This document shows, piece after piece, positions 8,425 to 15,837 of a stretch of DNA of 24,263 nucleotides (positions within the stretch are counted from its first letter, which is position 1; every line of letters begins with the position of its first letter). The stretch lies in assembly GCA_034698045.1 (NCBI GenBank), contig JAQGAU010000755.1, forward strand, positions 1 to 24,263. Direction: 5' to 3'. Source of the stretch: Paramacrobiotus richtersi. Its lineage: Eukaryota > Tardigrada > Eutardigrada > Parachela > Macrobiotidae. Below the pieces are notes generated by a model, which was not told where the DNA came from, searched no databases, and saw only the letters and a list, made by a program, of their open reading frames with translations. The position numbers and the translations under genes were made by a program.

Positions 8425-8765
8425 ATCGCATCGTTCATTTTTTGCCTTAGCAGCACAGTCTGCTCCTGGACAGACGAATTTTGGAACAACCGGTTGGAAA
8501 AGGTCACTGCAAGTCCGTCCATAATAGTCTTCCGCGCGCTGCAGCGGAACTCTCCCGGTCGATTCGAATCAATCGGCGGTGGTCCACACTCGATACCGTC
8601 AAACATGCATTTTGGAATATGACATCCCTGCAACCCCATGCACCGTCCATTGCAGAAACAATTTCAACATGGTGCAGGCGTCTTCAAAGCGCAATTCATC
8701 CAAGAATTCATTGGTAGTGAACACTCTTTTCCATCGCAGTCATATTCGATGTTATTACGCTCCTC
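8425..8765 (-). pseudogene. Copy B: LNR2 exon fused to a second EGF11/LNR1 exon
   Basis: 8574-8765 is LNR2 (P-K-C-M-F-D-G-I-E-C-G) and 8425-8573 is the 3' part of EGF11 plus LNR1 (D-S-N-R-P-G-E-F-R-C). The join near 8573 keeps one frame open across it, but the frame then shifts within LNR1. The LNR2 acceptor is TTG instead of CAG and its first Cys is replaced. The LNR1 donor GTAAGT is intact. Confidence 0.82.
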
Positions 8766-8882
8766 CAACATTGGGCAATGAGTAGGAAACACACATCTAA
8801 TAAAATAATCAAGCATTACAAATATAGCAGAGACTGCTCCCAACCAGTCATAACCAGTATCTATTAAACAATCCAAACTTGC

Positions 8883-9082
8883 GTCGCATTATCCACTTTT
8901 CCCTTTACAATCCGCTCTCGGACAGACGAACCGGTTGAAAAAGGTCACTGCAAGTCCATTCAGCGTAGCCTTCCGCACATTGACAGCGGAACTCTTCCGG
9001 TCGATTCGGACCAATCAGACACTGTCCGGTGTTCAGATAAGGATTGGTCGAAATGCAGACCTCAGCCATGACTCGCAGTTTT
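8883..9082 (-). pseudogene. Copy B: EGF11/LNR1 exon
   Basis: It matches intact exon 20655-20875 over most of its length, with an internal deletion in the P-V-V-P-K-F-V-C-P region and small indels. The donor reads GACGCAAG where the intact gene reads GATGTAAG, so GT has become GC. Confidence 0.8.
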
Positions 9083-9264
9083 TACCAAAATAAATTAAAC
9101 AATGCCGAATTTCTTGATAAAACTGAAACAACCATATTAGCAGGTTGGAGCATTAATTTAAGACAAATAAATCAGCACATGATTACCACAAATTACACAG
9201 CCAACAGCTTTGGTCAAGCAGCGTATAAATTGTAACTTCTCAAGCCTAGCTGCTCCTCACTGAC

Positions 9265-9497
9265 CGGCGAAGCCCACTGGACAGCGGCAGACATAGGTTC
9301 CCACGCGCTCTTCACACTGACCGCCGTTGCGGCACGGCTGCTCGGTGCACTGGACACTGCGCTCCTGGCATCTGGGACCCGTGTATCCGGCTTGACAACG
9401 ACAGGTGAAGTTGTTCACGCCGTCTATGCAGGTGCCGTGGATACAGGGCAGTGTGGCGCAGTCGCTGATGTTCTCGTCGCAGTATTCGCCTCGGAAA
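9265..9497 (-). pseudogene. Copy B: EGF9/EGF10 exon, frame largely preserved
   Basis: This is the best-preserved EGF fragment. It encodes [32 protein letters not shown] and the whole of EGF10, with nearly all cysteines kept. The donor is GTCAGT. One extra base lies next to the acceptor (CCCAG, then TTTCCGAGGC), so normal splicing would put it out of frame with EGF8. Its neighbours are broken, so I call it a pseudoexon. Confidence 0.85.
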
Positions 9498-10140
9498 CTG
9501 GGAGAAAAAGCGAAGTTCTCGGATTTGATCGGGGAACGTTGCTGTATGATGTCAATGTGCAGTGTAGACAATGACAATGTAGAACCACTTCCGCACAGCT
9601 GGTGTTAATGTAGCGTTTATCAGGCGATTGTACACAATATAGCAACTCGTAGTGTAGTGGCTTTCATGCACCGATCTTCTGCATGCAACAACTGAAGGAG
9701 TTCAGTTAAACAGAAAAATGAGGTTTTCTAACACACTATAAAATCTTGAAATTTTTTTATGTAGACATAACTTATTATGCGGTCATAGCTTATAAAGTGT
9801 CGATAAAGCAGGCAAGTGTGATAACAGAATAAAACCGTGCAAAAGTGAAAAAGTACAGTCAACCCGATGACAACTTGTGGACAGTGCGGGAAAGCCTGAA
9901 AGGAGCCAAACTTTCTATCGGCGAATATTCAAAAATTATATGTGGTGCAGACAATTAAGATCGAAATCTGAATCGCTGTTTCGAAAGTCCAAAAACACTC
10001 AAATCTCTGGTAAATGGTAATTCCCTTGTTGAAAGAAACTCAGTGGATAAAATGCATTCAGCGCCAGCGATCGCATTAAACCATGAAAAATTAAATAACA
10101 AATACTTTTCGCATGAAAATTCAAAGAAAATTCGGACTTA
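9498..10140 (-). other. Copy B: EGF8-EGF9 intron
   Basis: Non-coding. It aligns with intact intron 21586-22054 near both ends (TTTTCGCATG and AAGAAAATTCGG near 10105-10137; the motif at 9647-9663). The middle is diverged and holds nothing I recognise. Confidence 0.65.
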
Positions 10141-10275
10141 CCTGGTGGGTATCGGCCGCGTCGCAGTTCAGGCGGTAGGCACGTGCTGCCGTGACGGCAC
10201 GTGGATTGGTCGTGCACAACTGGATTTGGCAAGGATTGTTTCTATATACTCGTTGACATCGATCTCAGAGAGCAC
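10141..10275 (-). pseudogene. Copy B: fused EGF7/EGF8 remnant
   Basis: The EGF7 part (E-I-D-V-N-E, then a degenerate N-P-C-x segment) runs straight into the middle of EGF8 (D-Q-S-T-C-R-H-G-S-T-C-L-P-P-E-L-R-R). The intron and about half of each exon have been lost. The EGF8 donor GTAAGT is intact. Confidence 0.8.
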
Positions 10276-10734
10276 GCCGAATCCTACTGAGATAACGAAA
10301 TATTTGGTAAAGAACTTCGTTTGATACACAAATACACCAATCTGAAATTTGATCAGAAAGTGATCAGAAAGTGCCAGATCAAATTCACATTTACACAAAT
10401 TCCCGCAATAGGACATTGCAATAAGTCGTAGAGTAAAGGCTGCACAGCGATCCACTCGGCATTACGAGAAATGCTTGCTTCCCATATACCTGACCACAAA
10501 AATTATGTAAACCGTTTATACGTACCGCACTCTGTAACAGCGTTTCTGTTACCAGTATTCTACATTTTTTTAATGACCCTATTCATTTCTTGAAATGCGA
10601 AGATGCAGACATCGATTCCGTTATGTGGTAGAAGTATGAACTTATGTACAAGTGAAGTAGCAACCCTTTACACTGGCACACGTTAATTACTCATTAGAAC
10701 GGTTCCTCAAGATCTAGAAGCGCGAATTCATTCA
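10276..10734. other. Unassigned spacer between copies A and B
   Basis: No gene seen. It contains a local tandem repeat of GATCAGAAAGT near 10349-10371 and one motif copy on the minus strand at 10426-10441. It lies just beyond the conserved 3' flank of copy A. Confidence 0.4.
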
Positions 10735-11020
10735 CGATCAGAATTTATTCCATTTCTCAAACCTTTAAAAACAACCAACAATCAGAAAACAACCAACATT
10801 AAGCAAAACCCTGAAAGAAAATTAGACAATCAACCAGGACAATGCATATTTCAAAATTCAAACTCCTCAAGATAAACCTCGCAACTCACTAAACATTATA
10901 AAAGATTATATTCCACTTGTAAAAAAGGTAATAACCCGCAGAAATCACTATAAAATCTACATACAAATTATTGCCATTATAATAAACTGACAGAGTCCGA
11001 GAAGAAGTCCAAGTAACACC
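10735..11020 (-). repeat. Copy A 3' flank, direct repeat of 15267-15556
   Basis: About 285 bases align with 15267-15556 at roughly 85 percent by eye. Shared blocks include CAGAAAACAACCAACA, CAACCAGGACAATGCATATT and ATTATTGCCATTATAATA. A minus-strand AATAAA lies at 10744-10749, matching 15278-15283 of the intact gene's flank. This is the duplicated Notch 3' untranslated region. Confidence 0.85.
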
Positions 11021-11054
11021 ATCAATCAGAATTTTGTAATATTACATTAGAGTA

Positions 11055-11180
11055 TGTCCGGAAATTTTTACATGTCCGTTCATTAGAAAATGTCCGGAAA
11101 TTTTTACATGTCTGGACAATTGAGTTTGTCCGGACAGTGGAATATGTCCGGAAATTTTTACATGTCCGGACAACGGATTA
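11055..11180. repeat. 18-base minisatellite, seven units
   Basis: TGTCCGG or a one- to two-base variant begins at 11055, 11073, 11091, 11109, 11127, 11145 and 11163, an exact 18-base period. Three units are identical (TGTCCGGAAATTTTTACA, at 11055, 11091, 11145). The other four are variable (for example TGTCCGGACAGTGGAATA). It occupies the place where the last coding exon of copy A should be. It occurs nowhere else in the window. Confidence 0.92.
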
Positions 11181-11329
11181 TTTTTTTACTGATAGGGTGT
11201 ACATTAATACCACCACATTATTATTATTATTATCACAATTATGCATGAAGAATGCTAGTTTAGTTAAAACGGTCGATAACGACAGCATATTCAAGTGGTT
11301 TTATTCTGGAAATTTGGGCTTCCGAAAAC
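11181..11329. other. Unassigned, with short ATT microsatellite
   Basis: Together with the minisatellite this replaces the last exon of copy A. An (ATT)n run lies at about 11218-11233. No coding signal. Confidence 0.5.
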
Positions 11330-11600
11330 TTGATTTTGCAAAGGTCATGCAAAAACCTTGTATAAACCGAAAACCTTTTATATTTAAAATACTTCAATTC
11401 AGCTCGCAGTAGTCGCAAATCTGAAAAGATGACAAAAAATCACAGTAGTTTCAGTTGATCTGCGTTCCTGTCTACCGTGATGCGCTCGCTTGGAGTTGTA
11501 TGCATGGTATTGTACAAGCCATTATTCTACGTTTCATGACAATATAGGCAAAAACCAGGGCTCGCACGGCTGAGCACACTTCTCTAACAATGTTCCTTCA
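11330..11600 (-). other. Copy A: last Notch intron remnant
   Basis: It aligns with 960-1240 (copy E, inverted) and with part of 15880-16130 of the intact gene. A motif copy lies at 11516-11533. Non-coding. Confidence 0.7.
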
Positions 11601-11667
11601 AAAATTACACATTCCTGAACCCGTCCCAAAATTTCGAATCAAAAACTGGCTAGTATTATTTTTTTGC

Positions 11668-12091
11668 CCGGTGAGTCCGGACTGGAATTTAAATATCCCT
11701 CATTAATTTGATTCCCCGCCACCGGTCCAACATTCGAGTATTTATGTCCTCCCACGTTCATTCCGGGATGGTGCATCATCGGATACTTCATATGGAGCTG
11801 TTGGTGCCCGTAGAAGCCGTGTTTCAGATCGGGCGCCTTCCAGTTCATCTTGGGCATGTACTGCCCGCCCGGGGTGGCGTACAGGGCTCCCTCGTCGTAG
11901 CAGGATTGCGCGAGGACGGGAATGCCGAGGGGCTGATCAAGGAGGTCGCGTTTCATCTTTTTGGCCGTGTCGGAATGGTACATCATGCTGGCGCCGAAGG
12001 CTTTGCATCCGATCGGCTTCTGGTTGGTGTACCGCACCACCATGGCCAGGTTGATGGTGTTGGCGAAACCAAAGAGATTCTTTTAGAAATT
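11668..12091 (-). pseudogene. Copy A: C-terminal tail exon, one stop and lost donor
   Basis: Exactly 424 bases, the same length as the intact exon 16530-16953, with no net indel. It encodes [10 protein letters not shown], the Y-T-N-Q-K-P block, A-F-G-A-S-M-M, the [17 protein letters not shown] block and ends N-S-S-P-D-S-P-G. The third codon is TAA (12083-12085) where the intact gene has CAG. The donor reads GGGCAAAA instead of GGGTAAGA. The frame downstream of the stop is otherwise fully open, which suggests recent loss or gene conversion from the intact gene. Confidence 0.9.
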
Positions 12092-12678
12092 CTAAGAAAT
12101 GCATTCATTGTTAGTGTCACTAGTGGTAGCCAAACAGTCAGTGGCAACCAAACGCACAAAATCACCCTTTCTCTCGTTTCAGTGCAAGGGGGAAAAAGAC
12201 TAGTGAAAACGGAGCAACCTGATTTTTAATGTTTATGATCTGTGTATCACGAACTGTTTAACGAAAAGATCAGGCCACGCAAGCCATTGTACTACGATAA
12301 ACTGCTCATTACAGTGCTTTTAACTGAGTAAGCGTTTAGTAACGGATCATTTATGACCCTATAGAACCTGCACCATTCGCTGGGCTATTTGATGCGATGT
12401 TATCCGAAGCGTTATTTTTTCATGCGTAAACCAAATCTAACCAATGACCTTCCGATACGAGTGACATGAGTACCACATCTGTCAAAGTCAACGGAACGAA
12501 TTTTGTAGAGAAAATTTTTCTCTCATATATATCACTTTTGAAAAAGCCACAATAAAATGCATCATGATCAATAAAGTCGAAAGACACAGCAGCATAGCAA
12601 CACACACTCCCGGAAGGCTTCCGGCGGAAGCAACCCATCATCGCTTCGTGCGACAGTACACTTTAATTTGGCAGTGAC

Positions 12679-12814
12679 CTCGCGCGGACTGAGCGCAATC
12701 TCCTTATGCGAATCCAACAGTTCGACAATCCGGAATTGCGTGCGGCCGTGCATTTCTGCTCATCGGCGGAGTTGATGTCGATGTGCTCGATCTTCAGCAG
12801 CTCATCCAGCATAT
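12679..12814 (-). pseudogene. Copy A: ANK2 exon with 217-base deletion
   Basis: It keeps the start ([21 protein letters not shown]) and the end ([16 protein letters not shown]) of the intact exon, but is 136 bases against 353. The two ankyrin repeats between are deleted. The acceptor TTTTAG and donor GTCACT survive. Confidence 0.86.
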
Positions 12815-13010
12815 CTAAAAATTGGTTAGGTATAATTTTCTTTGTTAGTGCCGTTGCACTACGCCCTTTTAGCACAACGTAAAGCCGTAAAATGGCAAGC
12901 TGTGATACCTATCCGTTCACTGTTTCCGTATAGGTTATTCTGTGTCAAACTTCGTTGCTGTATTCACAACGCGATGCCACGAACTGCGAGGCCGAGTTTG
13001 TTATCGCTAT

Positions 13011-13331
13011 CATTGCTTTCCAGACCAACAGCAATAATCAGTGCTGTTGTCCCATCCGACCTGGCCGCCCAGTCAATCTTCCAGTGTTGTCGCAAAACAG
13101 CGAAGACACTCATGGAATCGGCAGCTACCGCGGTCAAAAGCGGTGTTCGTCCAGCATTATCCTTGACATTTATATCGGCGTTGTTGTCCAACAGCAGTCG
13201 GACCACATCCGCACGGGCAAATCGTGCCGCCTTGTGCAGCGCTGTTTCACCGTCTCGTTCACTCTGGGCATCAATATCGGCGCCTTGGAACAAGAGGTCA
13301 CGGATGATGCTCAGCGTGGCCTTGTCTTCAC
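13011..13331 (-). pseudogene. Copy A: ANK1 exon, open frame but donor lost
   Basis: 321 bases against 324 in the intact exon: one codon (an Asp of R-S-D-D-G) is deleted in frame. The whole exon is open, from G-E-D through the [20 protein letters not shown] and [14 protein letters not shown] blocks to L-E-S-N. The acceptor is intact. The donor reads GATAGC where the intact gene has GGTAAT, so GT has become AT. Confidence 0.88.
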
Positions 13332-13928
13332 CTGCAAAAGAACTCAGTTACATAGGCTGTTGATGTTTGGCTTAGTTTTGTTAACAGAAAAAAAAATTAC
13401 TACTGCTCGCAATGATTAAGCTCTCCTGTTTTTTCGTCTGCTGCTCGATGAGCGTTGGAGGTGGAATCAGCAGAAGCCACTTCACTACGCTACATCTTGC
13501 ACCACAAACTAGCGTTAGTTTTGGTAAGGCTTTCTGCACGAATTAGCAAACTGCAGTAAAGCACATTATTTCACAAAATTTAAAAGCTAGCACTTGATGA
13601 AAAAGTTGACGTGACGCAAATTTCATTTCCCCAATATCAAATAATATTTGTGTTCGAGCAAGAGAAGTAAGGGTCTCGTACCACTATGAGCCACCTTATT
13701 ATACGATATTTGCCCAGGGCACGAGTGGGGAAGATAGCTCAAAGTTATAATGTGACGATGCCAAGGAACGTTACTATTCTCTACGGTACCATAGAAATCT
13801 ACAAAAAGTAAAGTATCGCTAGCACCAGTAAACGAGAAATTACTCTACATACAGTACAACCACGAACAACAAAACACAACTTAATAATTAATAGGACTAA
13901 GAGAGAGCGACCATATGCGCCAACTCTC
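13332..13928 (-). other. Copy A: intron between TM and ANK1 exons
   Basis: Non-coding and homologous to introns 18426-18863 and 5560-6057. Motif copies are at 13474-13491 and 13689-13707. Confidence 0.65.
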
Positions 13929-14691
13929 CAACATGCTCATCCTCGTTTATCCAGCCCATTTCCCCGCATAGCCGCCAGCATCAAGGGCGTCAGTCCTCCT
14001 GGGCCCTTGGCATTGGCATCCACCCGCCGTCCTCCCCATACTGCATAGGCGGGGTCAGTGCGTACACATCACTCCGTCCCTTCAGACATCGGCCGCCTCA
14101 AAGGGCGTCTGTGTCCATTGCCGATTTAGTCCGTCCTCCTCTTGACCCCCGGCTCATCATCGCAGTACGAATTCACCGTCGACGCATCCCACCCATGCTG
14201 TGGACTCTTCTTCAGATCGCTCTGATTCGTCGGCAGGGTCGTGTGCTCATTTAGCACCGCCGTACAGTTGGATTTGACAAAATCCTCCGGAAACCATGTG
14301 GTGGCGCGGACCGGTTTGCGCTGCTTTGTACGTGGTCACAACCATGTGTTTAATCGACGACGACGCCGACCAGCAAGAATTCCCAGCCAGCCGTGATCCT
14401 TGCCGAATCCCGAGGCCCCGGCGACTTGTTTGTCGGATTGGAACTAGACCGAGTAGACTGGATTGAGGTCTAAGCATGGAAATCGTGCGCGGTATAACAG
14501 TTCCTTTGCGTGATAACAGAACATAATTTTTGGAGTTTTTATCGTGTCAGCATTGTCTCTGGGCTTCTGCCAAAACACAATTGAGGTCACTGCGGTTTTC
14601 GGATTCGGCTAGAATAGCGGCGACAGCGTCCGCGTTGGGAATGCCGTCAAAGATGCATTTACGGTTATCCAGTTGGATGTACATGGTCTTT
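13929..14691 (-). pseudogene. Copy A: NODP/TM/RAM exon with insertion and frameshifts
   Basis: It follows a TTTCTACAG acceptor and opens with [14 protein letters not shown] sequence is interrupted by a 109-base insertion (14471-14579) flanked by a 9-base direct repeat. The membrane span has lost bases and changes frame. RAM sequence (N-S-Y-C-D-D-E-P, the T-P-P-M-Q-Y-G block) is recognisable but broken. The donor reads GGAGAG instead of GGTAAG. Confidence 0.87.
14471..14579. mobile_element. 109-base insertion with 9-base direct repeats
   Basis: ATTGAGGTC occurs at 14462-14470 and again at 14580-14588, while the intact exon has it once (within 19410-19422). The 109 bases between have no counterpart in the intact exon. 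I see no clear terminal inverted repeats. A non-autonomous transposon with target-site duplication is possible; so is a slippage or repair insertion. Confidence 0.5.
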
Positions 14692-15115
14692 CTGTAGAAA
14701 TATATTCGAAAATCGATTCGGATGCAGAAGTCTATTCCGAAGGTAGTTCGCTGGAAATATTCGCTCACATATTGTGCCAGTTTGTATTCGAACAGTTGGT
14801 CCTATTCCACAATAATTGGGCTCGCAGAACTCACAGACATTACACTACGATTTTCAATAATTTCGCAACAAAACCACCTAATCGCACTTGCATAGAACGC
14901 GTCAGTGCAGCCCGCACTTCAACTTGTACGACTGTACGCGATCAAGATCGTTCCGCAAGCCATGTTATAGCGCAATTCAGTTGTGGACCATGTTTACCGC
15001 GAATGTCGTAGAGCACTGGCTAAGAGTCTATCGCCGTCTTCTTTGACAGTCAGCAATACACGAGAAATATAATGTAGAAATACTTTCCTTTTTTCGGCAT
15101 TTGGTTTCTGCAGTT
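14692..15115 (-). other. Copy A: NOD-TM intron and duplicated spacer
   Basis: 14692-14960 is the intron upstream of the TM exon, homologous to 1620-1870 and 6385-6640, with a motif at 14835-14851. The part from about 14970 on matches 8250-8400. The LNR and NOD exons expected upstream are absent, so copy A is truncated here. Confidence 0.65.
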
Positions 15116-15266
15116 GTCTGGCGAATGGTTTTATGAATACTCTGGAATCCACGTTGAACTGTAATTATCCAGTAAACTGTAACATCCTGTGCACAGATCC
15201 ATCATCAGAATTTTTCGGCACGAACCGCGTGTCCATGATTAATTACAATCACAAAAAACGCCATTT
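15116..15266. other. Spacer between the intact gene and copy A
   Basis: No feature recognised. It lies just beyond the candidate poly(A) signal of the intact Notch gene. Confidence 0.4.
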
Positions 15267-15670
15267 CTTGGTCAAGATTTATTCACTTCCTCAAACCTTC
15301 AAAAATACCATCAGAAAACAACCAACAACAAGCAAAACCCGGAGAGAAAATTTAAAAAATCAACCAGGACAATGCATATTTCATCCAGATTCAAACTCCT
15401 TAACAATGAAACCGCGCAGCTCACCAAACATTATAAAAGATTACATTTTCCACTTGTAAAAAAAAGATAATAACCCGCAGAAATCATTATAAAATCTATA
15501 TACAAATTATTGCCATTATAATACACTGAACAGAGTCCGAGAAGAAATCCACACTGGAGGGCATCGCTCAATATCCCAGATAATATTCAAAATTAATTAT
15601 GGATATATGCACAATACCGAGAACAATCAATGGGTCAATCAAAAAACAACAAATAACAAGATTCTTCGTT
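15267..15670 (-). other. Notch: Notch 3' untranslated region and poly(A) signal
   Basis: The sequence following the TGA stop. 15267-15556 is duplicated at 10735-11020. A minus-strand AATAAA at 15278-15283 is about 390 bases past the stop and is preserved in the duplicate, so it is a good candidate cleavage signal. The end of the transcript itself cannot be seen. Confidence 0.6.
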
Positions 15671-15837
15671 TCAGAGATAGTTGAGCGGCTGGGAATCGTT
15701 GGGCATGCCGCTGGCCGTTATGAAGTAGGCGGGGTTAGCCGCAGTGGGCGGGGGCAGGGCCTGCTGGGCCAGACGGGACTGGGGACTCTGGATGCCGTCC
15801 GACCAGTCCGACGAGGCCGGCGAACTCGACCAATTAC
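15671..15837 (-). CDS. Notch: Notch exon m: WSSSP degron and stop
   Basis: Encodes [14 protein letters not shown], the conserved C-terminal turnover region of Notch proteins, and ends S-Q-P-L-N-Y-L before TGA (15671-15673). Acceptor TTTGTAG. None of the degraded copies preserves this exon. Confidence 0.93.

Larger units (their letters stand above)
8425..10275 (-). pseudogene. Notch pseudogene copy B: EGF7 to LNR2, scrambled
   Basis: Minus-sense pieces along the gene: EGF7/EGF8 fused remnant (10275-10141), intron (10140-9498), EGF9/10 exon (9497-9265), intron, EGF11/LNR1 exon (about 9082-8883), intron, LNR2 exon (8765-8574), then a second EGF11/LNR1 3' half (8573-8425) fused directly to LNR2. 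The order LNR2 then EGF11/LNR1 does not occur in the intact gene, so two duplicates have recombined. Only EGF9/10 keeps a long open frame. Confidence 0.85.
10735..15115 (-). pseudogene. Notch pseudogene copy A: TM/RAM to 3' flank
   Basis: The most complete broken copy, next to the intact gene and in the same orientation. Pieces along the gene: spacer shared with copy B/C (15115-14970), intron, NODP/TM/RAM exon (14691-13929), intron, ANK1 exon (13331-13011), intron, ANK2 exon with internal deletion (12814-12679), intron, C-terminal exon (12091-11668), last intron (about 11600-11330), an 18-base-period minisatellite in place of the last exon, and the 3' flank (11020-10735). At least three donor sites are lost, and the C-terminal exon carries a stop at codon 3. 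It is a pseudogene by several independent lesions. Confidence 0.9.

Noticed and set aside
9265-9497. A functional second Notch or separate EGF protein gene
   Set aside because: The exon is open, but the flanking EGF7/8 and EGF11/LNR1 exons are truncated or have lost donors, and no start or stop exon is present.
11708-12229. A 173-residue plus-strand open frame
   Set aside because: It lies opposite the copy A Notch tail exon and is a compositional shadow of it; the same shadow appears opposite the intact exon at 16596-16959.
195-15115. Processed (retrotransposed) Notch pseudogenes
   Set aside because: Introns are retained at equivalent places and there is no poly(A) tract, so these are DNA-level duplications.
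195-15115. Uncollapsed haplotypes of one Notch gene
   Set aside because: The copies differ from the intact gene by large deletions, stops, inversions and substitutions at well over allelic levels. Misassembly of the order of pieces cannot be wholly excluded without reads.
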